Positions 25,551 to 35,762 are shown, counted from the stretch's first letter. The stretch: 64,000 bases of DNA from an uncultured Ruminococcus sp. (GCA_947178575.1 CAMWYX010000006.1:1-64000), one strand, 5' to 3'. A program made the numbers and translations. The notes: generated by a model from the sequence alone, not told the origin.

Positions 25551-27128
25551 ATGGACCCGATTATCGCTATTGTTCTGATTATTGCCGCTCTGGCAGCCGG
25601 TGCCGGTGTGAGCTGGTCTGTCGCTTACAAAAAAGGAGTGACTGCCGGAATCGACCAGCGGAAACGTGAAGCCGAAGCCGTTATCGGCTCTGCTGAACAG
25701 CAGGCTGAACGTATTGTCGCAGATGCCGAAAAAGATGCCGACAGTAAAAAGAAAAGTGCTCTGATAGAGGCAAAAGACGAGGTACATAAACTCCGCACAG
25801 AAGCGGATAAGGAAATCAAGGACCGCAGAGCAGAATTGTCACGTCAGGAAAGACGTATGCAGCAGAAAGAGGAAAATCTCGATAAGAAAACCGATAATCT
25901 CGAGAAAAAAGAAGAAGCACTCAGTCAGAAAATTAAAAACGCTGAGGAAAAACTGAAAGAAGCTGAACAGATTAAAAAGTCCGAGATGGACGTGCTTGAA
26001 AGAATATCCGAATTTACAAGAGAACAGGCAAAAGAATATATACTTTCAACACTTGAGGACGACCTCGTTCATGAAAAAGCCGTCAAAATAGCTTTGTATG
26101 AACAACAGCTCAAAGACGAATGCAACGAAAAAGCAAGAAGTCAGATTTCGCTCGCAATCGCAAAAGTCGCTGCCGACCAGGTATCAGAAGCGGCTGTTTC
26201 CGTTGTTCAGCTCCCAAACGACGAAATGAAAGGTCGTATTATAGGTCGTGAAGGACGTAATATCCGTACTCTCGAAACACTTACCGGTGTTGACCTTATA
26301 ATCGATGACACCCCCGAAGCTATCACTTTGTCATGCTTTGACCAGATTCGCCGTGAGGTCGCAAGAATTGCCCTCGAAAAACTTATCGCCGACGGACGTA
26401 TTCACCCGACACGTATCGAGGAAATGGTCGACAAGGCTCGCCGTGAAGTCGAATACCGCATAAAACAGGAGGGCGAACGTGCTGTAATCGAAACCAATGT
26501 ACACGGTCTTAACCACGAACTTATAAAACTTCTCGGCAGACTTAAATTCCGTACAAGCTATAGACAGAATGTTCTTGACCACTCAATTGAAGTCGCAAAA
26601 CTCTGCGGAGTTCTTGCATCTGAACTCGGAGTCGATGCAAACGTTGCAAGACGTGCCGGACTTCTTCACGATATAGGAAAGGCTCTTACTTCCGAAATAG
26701 AGGGTTCACACGTACAGATAGGCGTTGATGTCTGCAAAAAATATAACGAAAATCAGGTTGTTATTCATGCTGTTGAGGCTCATCACAACGACGTTGAACC
26801 GAAAACCGTTATCGCCTGTATCGTTCAGGCAGCTGATGCCATATCCGCTGCAAGACCCGCTGCACGAAGTGAAAATTACGAGAGCTATATTAAACGTCTC
26901 CAGAAACTTGAAGAGATATGCAAATCCTATAACGGCGTTGATAAATGCTTTGCAGTTCAGGCAGGACGTGAAGTCAGAATCATGGTTGTTCCGGAAATCA
27001 TCAACGATGAAAAAATGGTTCTCGTTGCAAGACAGATTGCACAGCAGATTGAGAACGAAATGGATTATCCCGGACAGATTAAAATTAATCTTATACGTGA
27101 AAGCAGAGTTTCGGATTACGCTAAATAA
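25551..27128 (+). CDS. rny: Ribonuclease Y
   Basis: Membrane-anchored endoribonuclease that starts mRNA decay in many Firmicutes. 525 residues: an N-terminal membrane helix (about 2-20), long coiled coil (about 30-175), KH domain ([12 protein letters not shown], about 225), HD domain (LLHDIGKA, about 365) and C-terminal region. I place the start at 25551 (MDPIIAIV), the family's usual N terminus. No Shine-Dalgarno sequence lies before it, unlike nearly all other genes here; the conserved RNA element occupies that space. Confidence 0.94.
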   Translation: MDPIIAIVLIIAALAAGAGVSWSVAYKKGVTAGIDQRKREAEAVIGSAEQQAERIVADAEKDADSKKKSALIEAKDEVHKLRTEADKEIKDRRAELSRQERRMQQKEENLDKKTDNLEKKEEALSQKIKNAEEKLKEAEQIKKSEMDVLERISEFTREQAKEYILSTLEDDLVHEKAVKIALYEQQLKDECNEKARSQISLAIAKVAADQVSEAAVSVVQLPNDEMKGRIIGREGRNIRTLETLTGVDLIIDDTPEAITLSCFDQIRREVARIALEKLIADGRIHPTRIEEMVDKARREVEYRIKQEGERAVIETNVHGLNHELIKLLGRLKFRTSYRQNVLDHSIEVAKLCGVLASELGVDANVARRAGLLHDIGKALTSEIEGSHVQIGVDVCKKYNENQVVIHAVEAHHNDVEPKTVIACIVQAADAISAARPAARSENYESYIKRLQKLEEICKSYNGVDKCFAVQAGREVRIMVVPEIINDEKMVLVARQIAQQIENEMDYPGQIKINLIRESRVSDYAK

Positions 27129-27260
27129 TTTGAGTTCCCGTTATCCGGAATTTTTCAGAGTATCAGAAATATACGTCAGTGCAGTTCTTTGTCGGTCTGA
27201 CGGAATTGACCGTATGAGGACGGTATTGTTTATCTAATTTGCGGACAGAAATTGACTGTA

Positions 27261-27304
27261 GGCTGCGGACGGTATTCGTTCGCAGCCGTTTGTATACAGG
27301 AGGA
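27261..27304 (+). promoter_or_regulatory. GC hairpin and ribosome site before the M6 protease gene
   Basis: Hairpin GGCTGCG/CGCAGCC (27261-27287) just before AGGAGG (27298-27303). A similar arrangement is seen in other dockerin-gene leaders here. Confidence 0.5.
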
Positions 27305-27310
27305 AATTTT

Positions 27311-29041
27311 ATGAAAAAATTTTTAAAACGCCTTATAATATCGTCAGCGGCAGTAACAGCTGTTTCCACGGCAGTCATTTCTGTTTCTGCGCTTGCGGAA
27401 TGGAAAAATATCGGATTTATGGGAGACCTTAACGGCGACAGAAATGTATCTGTTTCCGATGCTGTAATACTTACTCATCATCTCCTCGGAAGCAGACTTC
27501 TTACTGACGAAAACAGATACGATACAACAGGAAAATTTATAGGAATCGGAAGTGATGACACAGGATTTGAATCAAAAGGTCTTCTCGAAACCGCCGATAT
27601 GAACCGTGACGGAAAAGTGAATATTTTCGACCTTGTTATGCTGAGAAAAGCCCTTGTTTCCGGAAACAGTCCCGTTGTCTGGGAATGGTTTGAATCCGCA
27701 GTTACTACTGTTCCGGTAACTTCACCGGTTTCATCAACTTCGACTTCATCTACATCTACAGTTACAGTTACAGCTTCGGCTACAACTTCGGCTTCCACGT
27801 CAACAGCTCCGAAATTCATCGCACCGCCGATATATGACCTTTACGGTTCTATGCCGTCACAGGGAAATTCGGAAGTCGTTGTGTTCTATGTCGATTTTCC
27901 GGATTGCAGATATACATATACTCCCGATGCCGAAACAATAGAAAAAATTGCGTTCGGAAATGCAGACGAAAATAACAGGAATTATCCGTTTGAAAGTATG
28001 TCGGCATTTTTTGAGCGTTCATCAAAAGGAGCAATGAAACTCGGCGGAAAAGCATATACATATACCGCCAAAAACAATAAATCAGCCTATGAGGGCGATT
28101 CATGGCACATTTCGCTTGTCGATGAGATAATATCCGCATTTGATAAGAAAGTCGATTTTTCGGAATTCGACGGCGACGGCGATAAGACAATAGATACTAT
28201 TCTGATAAGTGTTCCCGAATCCGCAGGAGCTGAAAACTGGTGGCCGTCTGCCGGTGTTTTCGGCGGTGATGTGTATAACAGAGCCGACGGAATGAATATA
28301 GGTCACGTTATTGTCGGAAATGCGGAAATCACGTCACCGGAATCCTACAGCAATTTTGTGAGTTCGTATCTGCATGAAATGGGTCATTGTATGGGACTTC
28401 CGGACTTCTATCTGTACGGCGTTGAAGATTTTCAGGGAATGCACGGTTCGGCAGGATTTGAAATGATGGACGATGCAAACTGCGATTTCGGAGCTGCGTC
28501 AAAATTACAGCTCGGCTGGTACGGCACAGAACAGATAAATGTATTCGATAAAAATACTATCATAGCATCTTATGAACTTAAATCCGGACAGACCGATGAC
28601 GGAAACTGCGTAATAATACCGATAGGGGAACTCGACCCGAATTACCGTTCGGAATATTTTATTCTGGAGTATACCGGAATCAGCGGAAATAATACCGCTC
28701 TTGCCGATGAATTCCGCACAACCGGAAGCGGTATACGCATATATCACGTTGAGGCTTCGGAAAACGGCGACAGCTGGTATAATACATTCAGATATGCAAG
28801 CGGAAACGATGAGGAAACAAATTATAACAACGGAAAACGTTTTATCCGTCTTGTCGGAGAGGGTACTGACGAAACAGATAATCTTTATCATACCGGCGAT
28901 ATTATAGACAATTCAAATACCGATTTCAGAGCGTATGACAGTAGCGGAGGCAGAACAGGAAATATCGGAATCGCTGTTGAAATAGGCGAAATGACCGACG
29001 ATTTCTGTACAGTGACCGTTTATGCTGATTATCAGCTGTAA
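27311..29041 (+). CDS. Dockerin-bearing M6-type zinc metalloprotease
   Basis: 576 residues, secreted. Order: signal peptide (about 1-28), N-terminal dockerin (about 34-125, Ca loops GDLNGDRNVSVSDA and ADMNRDGKVNIFDL), Ser/Thr linker (about 140-180), then an immune-inhibitor-A-like M6 peptidase domain. The zinc site HEMGHCMGLPD is at about residue 355, with Glu as catalytic base. It resembles cellulosome-attached proteases reported for ruminal ruminococci; the function (processing, defence or protein use) is unknown. Both the position and the sequence of the dockerin differ from those of the GH enzymes here, which suggests another cohesin partner. The AGGAGG site fixes the start. Confidence 0.88.
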   Translation: MKKFLKRLIISSAAVTAVSTAVISVSALAEWKNIGFMGDLNGDRNVSVSDAVILTHHLLGSRLLTDENRYDTTGKFIGIGSDDTGFESKGLLETADMNRDGKVNIFDLVMLRKALVSGNSPVVWEWFESAVTTVPVTSPVSSTSTSSTSTVTVTASATTSASTSTAPKFIAPPIYDLYGSMPSQGNSEVVVFYVDFPDCRYTYTPDAETIEKIAFGNADENNRNYPFESMSAFFERSSKGAMKLGGKAYTYTAKNNKSAYEGDSWHISLVDEIISAFDKKVDFSEFDGDGDKTIDTILISVPESAGAENWWPSAGVFGGDVYNRADGMNIGHVIVGNAEITSPESYSNFVSSYLHEMGHCMGLPDFYLYGVEDFQGMHGSAGFEMMDDANCDFGAASKLQLGWYGTEQINVFDKNTIIASYELKSGQTDDGNCVIIPIGELDPNYRSEYFILEYTGISGNNTALADEFRTTGSGIRIYHVEASENGDSWYNTFRYASGNDEETNYNNGKRFIRLVGEGTDETDNLYHTGDIIDNSNTDFRAYDSSGGRTGNIGIAVEIGEMTDDFCTVTVYADYQL

Positions 29042-29061
29042 ACCTTGAAAGGAATGTAATA

Positions 29062-30492
29062 ATGGCAAAGCAGTTATTCAATTCATCGGAAAAGTCAAAT
29101 TTTATACTTAACATGACTGAGGAAAAGTATGCGGAAATCGCATCATGGGGACTTATATCGGCGTGTCTTATGACATCGCTTGCAATGTCAGTTCCCGTGA
29201 TTTTCGGAAACAGACTTGATGTTCTTGCGTCAGCTGGACTTGCTGTATCGGGCGTATTCTGTATGGTTCTTGCTCTTATCGGTGCTATGAAAAAATATAT
29301 CGGCAGGAAATTGATAGTTCCGGTGTGCGGAATGGGTGTGATTTTTCTGTGGGCGGTAATTTCAACGATTTTTTCATACGATGCATACGTTTCGCTTAAC
29401 GGCTATCCCGGACGGGGCGAGGGACTTCTTGCCATTGTTTTTTATATTGGTTTTTTCTTCACGGCGGTTTCAGTCAAATCTGAAAAAGCACGCAGAAAAC
29501 TGATATACGGAATACTTGCCAACGGTCTGCTTAACAGTATCGTGGGATTGATTCAGATATTCACCGGACGGATAAGCAGTTATACCAAAATCGGATATGA
29601 AATTGAAGTCAATGCGGCTTCGGGATTATCACAATCTCCGCTGTTTCTTGCAATGGTTCTGAGCATATCTATAGCTTCGGCTCTTATGGGATTTGTAATT
29701 CTTGACAGCAAAAAAATAAAGATACTGTGTATAATATCATCGTGTATCTTTTCATTTGTTAATATGTTTACGTATTCTCTCATAGGAGTATGCGGAACTT
29801 TACTCGCCCTGATTTCCGCACTTATTATGATTTTTATTGTAAAAGCTCCGAAAATAAAGCTTCTTTCATTGTTTTCCGTGATTGTTCCGGCAGTTACGGC
29901 GATATGTATTGTTCAGGCGGGATTTATCGGGAGCATAAACAGCTACCGTCTCTACGACGGGCGGTTGCTCTGGTTTGCAGACAGTTATATGCGTCTTACA
30001 TCAAGCGGATATTTTCCGGATTCCGTTGATATTGACGATACGGAAGATGTATATTATACGCTTAACAGGCGTACAATGGATATAATCAGCAGTAATCCCG
30101 TTACCGGAACAGGTCCTGACCAGCTTATATATCCGCAGATATACACGTATGGGCCGGACGGTTCGCCCGAAAGCAGTATGGAAGATGTAATTATGTATAA
30201 TAAAGGAACATTCGACAGAGTGTATAACGAATATCTCAATACTGCCGCAACACGTGGAATACCGTCTGCTTTGGCTCTTGTGATGGTTCTTGTATCGGTT
30301 ATTATAACAGGTATCGTGAAATATAAAAAATATCATAATCAGATGACTCTCTGCATGACGATGATTACATCAATCGGTGCGGTTCTGTTTCTGATTGGGT
30401 GCAGTAATACGGCATTTTCGCCGATATTCTGGGCAGTTGCCGGCTGTGCAGTGAGCAGTTCCGGCGATAAATCCGGTAATCCAAATCCGTGA
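29062..30492 (+). CDS. O-antigen ligase/polymerase-like membrane protein
   Basis: 476 residues with about 11-12 membrane segments and one large outside loop (about 300-400) carrying NPVTGTGPDQL, as in Wzy/WaaL family proteins; NGYPGRGEGLL lies in an earlier loop. Such proteins polymerise or ligate surface polysaccharides on lipid carriers. No other polysaccharide genes are adjacent, so the substrate is open. It starts 20 bases after the protease gene with GAAAGGA upstream, probably co-transcribed. Confidence 0.75.
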   Translation: MAKQLFNSSEKSNFILNMTEEKYAEIASWGLISACLMTSLAMSVPVIFGNRLDVLASAGLAVSGVFCMVLALIGAMKKYIGRKLIVPVCGMGVIFLWAVISTIFSYDAYVSLNGYPGRGEGLLAIVFYIGFFFTAVSVKSEKARRKLIYGILANGLLNSIVGLIQIFTGRISSYTKIGYEIEVNAASGLSQSPLFLAMVLSISIASALMGFVILDSKKIKILCIISSCIFSFVNMFTYSLIGVCGTLLALISALIMIFIVKAPKIKLLSLFSVIVPAVTAICIVQAGFIGSINSYRLYDGRLLWFADSYMRLTSSGYFPDSVDIDDTEDVYYTLNRRTMDIISSNPVTGTGPDQLIYPQIYTYGPDGSPESSMEDVIMYNKGTFDRVYNEYLNTAATRGIPSALALVMVLVSVIITGIVKYKKYHNQMTLCMTMITSIGAVLFLIGCSNTAFSPIFWAVAGCAVSSSGDKSGNPNP

Positions 30493-30496
30493 TATT

Positions 30497-30607
30497 CTAT
30501 TCGTCTTTTCTGCCTTGTACTGCCTGAGATGCTTTCATGATTCCCCAGCCTATGACAGCAACGGTAAGAATCAGCGTTTCTATTAAAAAATCTCTTACGT
30601 GTTTCAT
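30497..30607 (-). CDS. 36-residue single-pass membrane peptide
   Basis: A short gene with a good ribosome site (GGAGGG, eight bases before ATG 30607). The peptide is MKHVRDFLIETLILTVAVIG... (first 20 shown) followed by an amphipathic, charged tail ending QGRKDE. It has one membrane helix and positive charge at the N terminus. It converges on the preceding gene, whose stop lies four bases from its own. Unknown function; too small to assign a family. Confidence 0.55.
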   Translation of the reverse strand: MKHVRDFLIETLILTVAVIGWGIMKASQAVQGRKDE

Positions 30608-30815
30608 AAAAATAGCCCTCCGTCTGTTTCTTGTCCTATACAGATTTTAACATATAATTTGAGTATCATCAAGATGAAATTTGTCATATTGCATCGTTAT
30701 AAATGTAATTATAAATTTATTGTAGTCCGAATATAAGGCATTATGCCTGAAATTATGTGGTATACTGATATGTAAGGCGTAACGCATGAATAATTGATTA
30801 TTCATAAATATACAC

Positions 30816-30844
30816 TTGACAAAGTATTCCGGATAATATATAAT
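30816..30844 (+). promoter_or_regulatory. Promoter of the CNNM/CorC-type gene
   Basis: TTGACA (30816-30821), 17 bases, TATAAT (30839-30844). Confidence 0.8.
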
Positions 30845-30850
30845 AGTATA

Positions 30851-30985
30851 TATTGTTCTTCAGAGGTGAATTTTTAAATGGACAGTACCCCTGACGGGTG
30901 TAATTTCTCCGTAAATAAATATTTTCCGTGGCATGGTCTGCACTATTTTTTATGTTAATGCAGATTATGCCTTTTGGTCGTTGAT
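30851..30985 (+). promoter_or_regulatory. Leader with intrinsic-terminator hairpin (putative riboswitch or attenuator)
   Basis: The leader has a hairpin ACCC-CTGAC-GGGT (30888-30900). It is followed by a long stem GGCAT-GG-TCTGCA / TGCAGA-TT-ATGCC (about 30932-30974) with TTTTGG and further T's after it. This looks like a terminator inside the untranslated region, ahead of the ribosome site at 30996. It does not match the M-box, yybP-ykoY, NiCo or fluoride consensus as I know them. Confidence 0.6.
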
Positions 30986-31008
30986 TTTATTTTATGGAGG
31001 AGTATTTT

Positions 31009-32325
31009 ATGTTTTGGCAGATAATTCTGCAAATTATACTTATATCGGTAAACGCTGTGTTTTCTTATGCTGAATCGGCAATAATATCGGCGAATCCGGC
31101 ACAGATTGAAAAACTCGCTGACGACGGCGACAAACGAGCCGTACTGATTAAAAAACTCAATTCCGAACCGTCACGCCTTTTTTCGTCAGTAAGAACAGTC
31201 ACCATGCTTTCGGGATTTATGGGTTCGGCATTTGCATCTGATTTTTTTTCTGTCCGGATATTGAATGCTTTGTGCAATGCCGGATTTGAAGAATATAAAT
31301 ATCTGCTTAAACCTGTTTCGGTTATTGTTCCTGCTCTGATTCTGGTATGTATAACAATTATTTTCGGAGAACTTGTTCCGAAACGTGCTGGAATGAAAAA
31401 TCCTGAAAAAAATGCACTCAGATTTTCGGGACTTATCAGAGGAACAAAAATTATTTTTTCGCCTCTTGTCTGGATTCTTGATTTTATTTCGGGAATTATA
31501 CTTAAAATTTTCGGTGTTAATCCTGATAATATCACCGAAGATATAACGGAAGAAGAAATAATCATGATGTCAGATGCCGGAGCCGAAAAGGGAACTATCG
31601 ACGAAACAGAACACCGGATTATAAAAAATGTTTTCGCATTTGACGACATGACGGCGGAACAGGTATGCACGCACCGCACTGATGTTTCTGTTCTTTGGGT
31701 CAGCGATTCCGTTGAGACATGGGAAGATACAATTCACCGCACAAGGCATTCGATTTATCCGGTATGCGGTGACAGTGTTGATGATGTTGTGGGAATACTC
31801 AACGCAAAGGATTATTTCCGGCTTGATGATAAAAGTCACGGAAATATCATGAAAAATGCAGTCAGAGAGCCATATTTTGTTCATGAGAATATGAAAGCTG
31901 ACCGCCTTTTTGCTCAGATGAAAAAGAACGGCGGAAATCATTTTGCAGTCGTTGTTGACGAATACGGCGGAATGTCCGGCATTATAACAGTAACCGACCT
32001 TGTGGAACAGCTTGTGGGAGAATTTGACGATGACGAACTTGAACAGCCGGAAGCGGAGTTCCGGAAAACAGGCGAAAATCAATGGATTATCCCCGGAATA
32101 ACATCGCTTTCAGATGTATGCGACGAGCTTGATGTAAAGCTCCCGTGCGAAAAATACGATACTTTCGGAGGATATATAATAGCGGAACTTGGCGAGATTC
32201 CGAAAGACGGCACAAGGCTTTCTGTCGAATGTGATGGACTTCACATAGATATTCTGAAAATATATCATCACAGAATAGAGCTTACAAAAACATCTGTAAT
32301 TAAAAAAACTGAAAACGGAATATAA
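31009..32325 (+). CDS. CNNM/CorC-type (hemolysin-family) membrane protein
   Basis: 438 residues: an N-terminal CNNM/DUF21 membrane domain with four hydrophobic segments (about 1-180, FGELVPKRAGMKNPE), a pair of CBS domains (about 190-330, DEYGGMSGIITVTDLVE) and a C-terminal transporter-associated domain. Homologues act in Mg or Co efflux or homeostasis. GGAGGA eight bases before 31009 fixes the start; an earlier ATG at 30994 overlaps that site. The metal link would fit a metal-sensing leader. Confidence 0.9.
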   Translation: MFWQIILQIILISVNAVFSYAESAIISANPAQIEKLADDGDKRAVLIKKLNSEPSRLFSSVRTVTMLSGFMGSAFASDFFSVRILNALCNAGFEEYKYLLKPVSVIVPALILVCITIIFGELVPKRAGMKNPEKNALRFSGLIRGTKIIFSPLVWILDFISGIILKIFGVNPDNITEDITEEEIIMMSDAGAEKGTIDETEHRIIKNVFAFDDMTAEQVCTHRTDVSVLWVSDSVETWEDTIHRTRHSIYPVCGDSVDDVVGILNAKDYFRLDDKSHGNIMKNAVREPYFVHENMKADRLFAQMKKNGGNHFAVVVDEYGGMSGIITVTDLVEQLVGEFDDDELEQPEAEFRKTGENQWIIPGITSLSDVCDELDVKLPCEKYDTFGGYIIAELGEIPKDGTRLSVECDGLHIDILKIYHHRIELTKTSVIKKTENGI

Positions 32326-32340
32326 TATCCGCTTTCAGTT
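32302..32340 (-). terminator. Terminator of the GH25 gene
   Basis: Stem AACTGAAA.CGGA/TCCG.TTTCAGTT; on the minus strand TTTTTTT follows. It overlaps the last codons of the convergent CNNM gene. Confidence 0.75.
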
Positions 32341-32349
32341 CTGATGTAA

Positions 32350-33294
32350 TTATTCTTTTGAGTAGTCTTTGAATAAGATGTTCAGGTCAACTGGTCCTTC
32401 GATTCCGGCAACTTCGCCGTCGGCGGTATACTGCCACATATCGTATTTATAGTAGAATGACGGAAACGACGAGTAATCCGCAACCCAGAAATCATAATCC
32501 TTTATACGTGGAAGGTCGAGCTTGTTTATTGCGGTTGAGGAATTCTGATATATCATCGGCGTATAACCGGCGGATTTCACACGTTCACAGAAAGACACAC
32601 AGCAGTCCGCAAGAGTTTCAACCGTTACGGAGTCGGTACGTGCTTTGTCGTATGATATTATTTCCCAGTCAAATATAACGGGATATGTAATATTTTTTCC
32701 GGCTATTGCGTTCAGAACCGCATCGGCTTCCTCGATTGCTTCGTCGGGAGTTATCGCCTGAGAATAGAAATAAACTCCGACATCAAGACCGGCAGCTTCT
32801 GCACCGTTGATATTGGCGGAAAAATTGTTGTCCATGGTTATGATTCCACCGCCGTATGTCCTGTATCCTGCACGTATGATGACAAAATCAATTCCTGAAG
32901 CTTTTACAAGTTCCCAGTCGATTGAACCTTGATGTTCGGAAATATCAATTCCGATTTTTGAGGAAATATCTTCACTTCCGCAATATTGCAGGAATCCGTG
33001 TTCGTCTTCGGTCAAATCGGACTGCGTTATTGTACTTGCCGGAACATCGGCAAAAGCAGGAATAAAAATTTCTCCCAGTGTATCGCTGTGCATAAGGATT
33101 TTTTTGCCGTCGGTCTGGTAGAATGTCTGTTCTTTTTCGATATACGGACGTATGCGTATATCATCGGCGGTGCTTGAATTTGCTGGAATGGTTCTGCTGT
33201 ATTTTGCGGCGAATACAACGGCAACGACTGCAAGAATAATAATCGCAAACAGTTCAAGGAATACCATTGCTTTAAGGATATTTTTCTTTTTCAT
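32350..33294 (-). CDS. Membrane-anchored GH25 lysozyme-like muramidase
   Basis: 314 residues: short basic N terminus, one membrane helix (about 8-30), a spacer, then a GH25 domain (about 110-310). Visible active-site acidic residues are in GIDISEHQG and in VIFDWEI; YQNSS and DMWQYTADG are family landmarks. It cleaves N-acetylmuramyl bonds of peptidoglycan outside the cell. The start at 33294 is preceded by GGAGG. Monocistronic. Confidence 0.92.
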   Translation of the reverse strand: MKKKNILKAMVFLELFAIIILAVVAVVFAAKYSRTIPANSSTADDIRIRPYIEKEQTFYQTDGKKILMHSDTLGEIFIPAFADVPASTITQSDLTEDEHGFLQYCGSEDISSKIGIDISEHQGSIDWELVKASGIDFVIIRAGYRTYGGGIITMDNNFSANINGAEAAGLDVGVYFYSQAITPDEAIEEADAVLNAIAGKNITYPVIFDWEIISYDKARTDSVTVETLADCCVSFCERVKSAGYTPMIYQNSSTAINKLDLPRIKDYDFWVADYSSFPSFYYKYDMWQYTADGEVAGIEGPVDLNILFKDYSKE

Positions 33295-33435
33295 AAAACT
33301 GTGTCCTCCGGATATGTTTGTGTTGTTTCTGAATATCAATCAGATTTCTGCCAATATAATAATATCATATTTCCGGCGTTTTGTAAACAGAAAAAGTAAA
33401 ATTTCCAGAAAATTTGTCTGAAAGGAAGATAAAAT

Positions 33436-33954
33436 ATGAATTACGAAAGATTTGAAAAGAATCTTATTGACAATATCAAAGAGGCACAACTTAAACTCGG
33501 ATTTGAAAACCGTCCTATGAGCCTGAACTATATGCAGACATCAATAAATCATCTTACGGGTGCGGAATGCAGTCAGGAAATTCTTGACGGTTTTGCTGAT
33601 TTTGTGCGTGAGCGTCTGGGAGAACTTAATTTCCGGAAAATAAAGGACGGAATCTGTATAACCGTTCCGGCGGAGGGAACGGAATATGTCAATAATCTTG
33701 ACGGATATGACTTCATTTCTGAACTTATTTCGGCGGTCAGAAATCACGGCACATCTATGGAGCAGGTGCTTGAAATTTTCCGCAGATATTCCTCCGATGT
33801 TATAACTCAGAAAAGCAACAGTGATGAATTTGATTTGCTGGCATATTTCGGAAACAGTTCTCCCGATGAATATTATTACTGCCTTACAGATGAGGGCTGT
33901 CACATCACGTATCACAGATTTATCCGTGAAGATTACGAAGATTTAGGATTCTGA
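33436..33954 (+). CDS. Conserved hypothetical protein (possibly DUF3877)
   Basis: 172 residues, soluble, alpha/beta. The opening (NYERFEKNLIDNIKEAQLKLGF) and the YYYCLTDEG segment near the end resemble a Clostridia family I recall as DUF3877, without known function; this match is from memory and uncertain. GAAAGGAAG lies upstream. Its 3' end overlaps that of the convergent folC by 35 bases. Confidence 0.65.
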   Translation: MNYERFEKNLIDNIKEAQLKLGFENRPMSLNYMQTSINHLTGAECSQEILDGFADFVRERLGELNFRKIKDGICITVPAEGTEYVNNLDGYDFISELISAVRNHGTSMEQVLEIFRRYSSDVITQKSNSDEFDLLAYFGNSSPDEYYYCLTDEGCHITYHRFIREDYEDLGF

Positions 33955-35194
33955 TGAAATCCTTGTAAAGATACAGAGAACCAAGAGCAATCAGCGGAAT
34001 ATTGTTTTTTATTGCGTAATCAATGGCGATGTTTATGATTTCGCCGGAATCATCACAGGTATTTCCGGATATTCCGTACTTTGTGAACGCCGATAAAAGC
34101 GTATTAGAATCCAATGCACGGGGATTATCGGGCTTTACCGTGAATACACGGTCAATATATTTTCCGAGCATTTTCGGATATAGTTCGTAATCCTTGTCAG
34201 CCATTACTCCTATGAGAAGTGCGATTTTTGTATCAAAATATTTTTCTATGCTTTCCGATGCCTTTTTTATTCCGTCGGGATTGTGTGAGCCGTCGAAAAT
34301 AACCGGCGGATTGAGTGAAAACACTTCAAATCGTCCGTGAATCTGTGCGTGTTCAAGTCCTTTTTTTACGGAATTTTCGGGAATATCAAAGCCTTCGGTT
34401 CTCAGAATTTCAACGGCGGTCAGAACATTTGCTATATTATACGGCTGATATTCGCCGGTCAGCGGACATGAATATTCTTTTATGCCGTCAAATATCGCTT
34501 TTATTCCCGATATATCGGACGTTGTGACGGTCAGGCGTGAATGTTCGGTTACATACAGCGGAGAAAAATTTTTTTCTGCTGTTTTTTTTATGATTTCAAG
34601 TGCATCTGAATTGTTTCCGCCATACAGAACAGGTCTTCCGGATTTGATTATTCCGGCTTTATGTGCTGTGATTTCCTGTATTGTTGAGCCTAAAAAAGCC
34701 GTGTGGTCTATTGCAATATTTGTAATAACCGAGAGAACCGGCGATTCAACCACGTTTGTGGAATCGGTATCACCGCCCATTCCGCATTCAACAAGAGCAA
34801 TATCACATTTTTTCTGCAAGAACATAAGATATGCAGTTGCGGTCAGGATTTCAAATTCCGTGGGTTTGTCGTCCATGGATTCACATTCCGGAATAATATC
34901 GGCTATGATTTTTTCCAAATCGCTGTCAGTGATTTCAGTTCCGTTTATTCGGAAGCTGTCGGTTATTCCGGTGATTGCAGGAGACGAAAAACTTCCGGTT
35001 TTATAGCCTGATTCGTGCAGGATTGCCGACAGCATTGCTCCGAAAGAGCCTTTTCCGTTTGTTCCGGCGATATGTATTATTTTTACTTTGTTCTGCGGAT
35101 TCCCGAGACGTTCACAAAGTTCGGAAATCCGTTCAAGACCGAGCCTGCTTCCCCGTTGTGAAGCGGTTTCAAGATATTCATATACATTTTTCAT
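33920..35194 (-). CDS. folC: Folylpolyglutamate synthase
   Basis: Adds glutamates to folates (and may act as dihydrofolate synthase). 424 residues of the Mur-ligase fold. ATP loop HIAGTNGKGS is at about residue 43, with ECGMGGDTDSTN, and FDGSHNPDG in the C-terminal domain. It lies five bases after folT, so folate uptake and retention are made from one riboswitch-controlled transcript. Confidence 0.95.
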   Translation of the reverse strand: MKNVYEYLETASQRGSRLGLERISELCERLGNPQNKVKIIHIAGTNGKGSFGAMLSAILHESGYKTGSFSSPAITGITDSFRINGTEITDSDLEKIIADIIPECESMDDKPTEFEILTATAYLMFLQKKCDIALVECGMGGDTDSTNVVESPVLSVITNIAIDHTAFLGSTIQEITAHKAGIIKSGRPVLYGGNNSDALEIIKKTAEKNFSPLYVTEHSRLTVTTSDISGIKAIFDGIKEYSCPLTGEYQPYNIANVLTAVEILRTEGFDIPENSVKKGLEHAQIHGRFEVFSLNPPVIFDGSHNPDGIKKASESIEKYFDTKIALLIGVMADKDYELYPKMLGKYIDRVFTVKPDNPRALDSNTLLSAFTKYGISGNTCDDSGEIINIAIDYAIKNNIPLIALGSLYLYKDFIRILNLRNLHG

Positions 35195-35198
35195 TGAT

Positions 35199-35762
35199 TT
35201 ATTTTCCTGTTATTTTGTTAAGTTGTTTTGAGAATGATTTGTTTTTCAGAAGAAGATAGATTATCAGCGATTCAAGTGCTGTGGTGGCAAGATACAGCGG
35301 TATGCGCATCATCAGAACTTCATGCGGAGTGTGGTAATAGATATACAGACCGATTGATTTTATTATCATTGAGCCGATAATATGTGCAGTCAGTACAGAA
35401 ACTGGAACTTTAAACATCAACGGAAGCTTTGCTGTGAGAACAGCCATAAATCCGGAAATTATTCCTATACTTGCACAACCGACAGTTATTATCGGATTTA
35501 TTGCGTATCCTTTGAGTATACAGCCGATGAGGTCAGCACCTATTCCGACAGCACCGCCCACAAACGGCCCGAAAAAAATTCCAGCCATTATAACAGGCAG
35601 ATTTTCAAAGCTTATGCGTATGCTGTCGCCTATGGCGATATGTGCGAATTTTCCGAGGATAATGCTCATGGCGATAAAAAGCCCTGAGATTATCATAACC
35701 CGAACATTGCCGAAAAGTCTGATACTTCCTAAGCCTGTGTTTTTTGATTTTGTTGTGTTCAT
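35199..35762 (-). CDS. folT: Folate ECF transporter S component
   Basis: Substrate-binding membrane subunit of an energy-coupling-factor vitamin transporter. 187 residues with five to six membrane segments. The family signature RISFENLPVIMAGIFFGPFVGGAVG is followed by a conserved Asp/Gly (GADLIG). The AT-ase and EcfT modules are not in this window. The start at 35762 follows GGAGGT. Folate specificity is supported by the adjoining folC and the tetrahydrofolate riboswitch. Confidence 0.93.
   Translation of the reverse strand: MNTTKSKNTGLGSIRLFGNVRVMIISGLFIAMSIILGKFAHIAIGDSIRISFENLPVIMAGIFFGPFVGGAVGIGADLIGCILKGYAINPIITVGCASIGIISGFMAVLTAKLPLMFKVPVSVLTAHIIGSMIIKSIGLYIYYHTPHEVLMMRIPLYLATTALESLIIYLLLKNKSFSKQLNKITGK

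Noticed and set aside
30851-30930. M-box or yybP-ykoY riboswitch before the CNNM gene
   Set aside because: The conserved cores of these classes are not seen; only the attenuator shape is supported.
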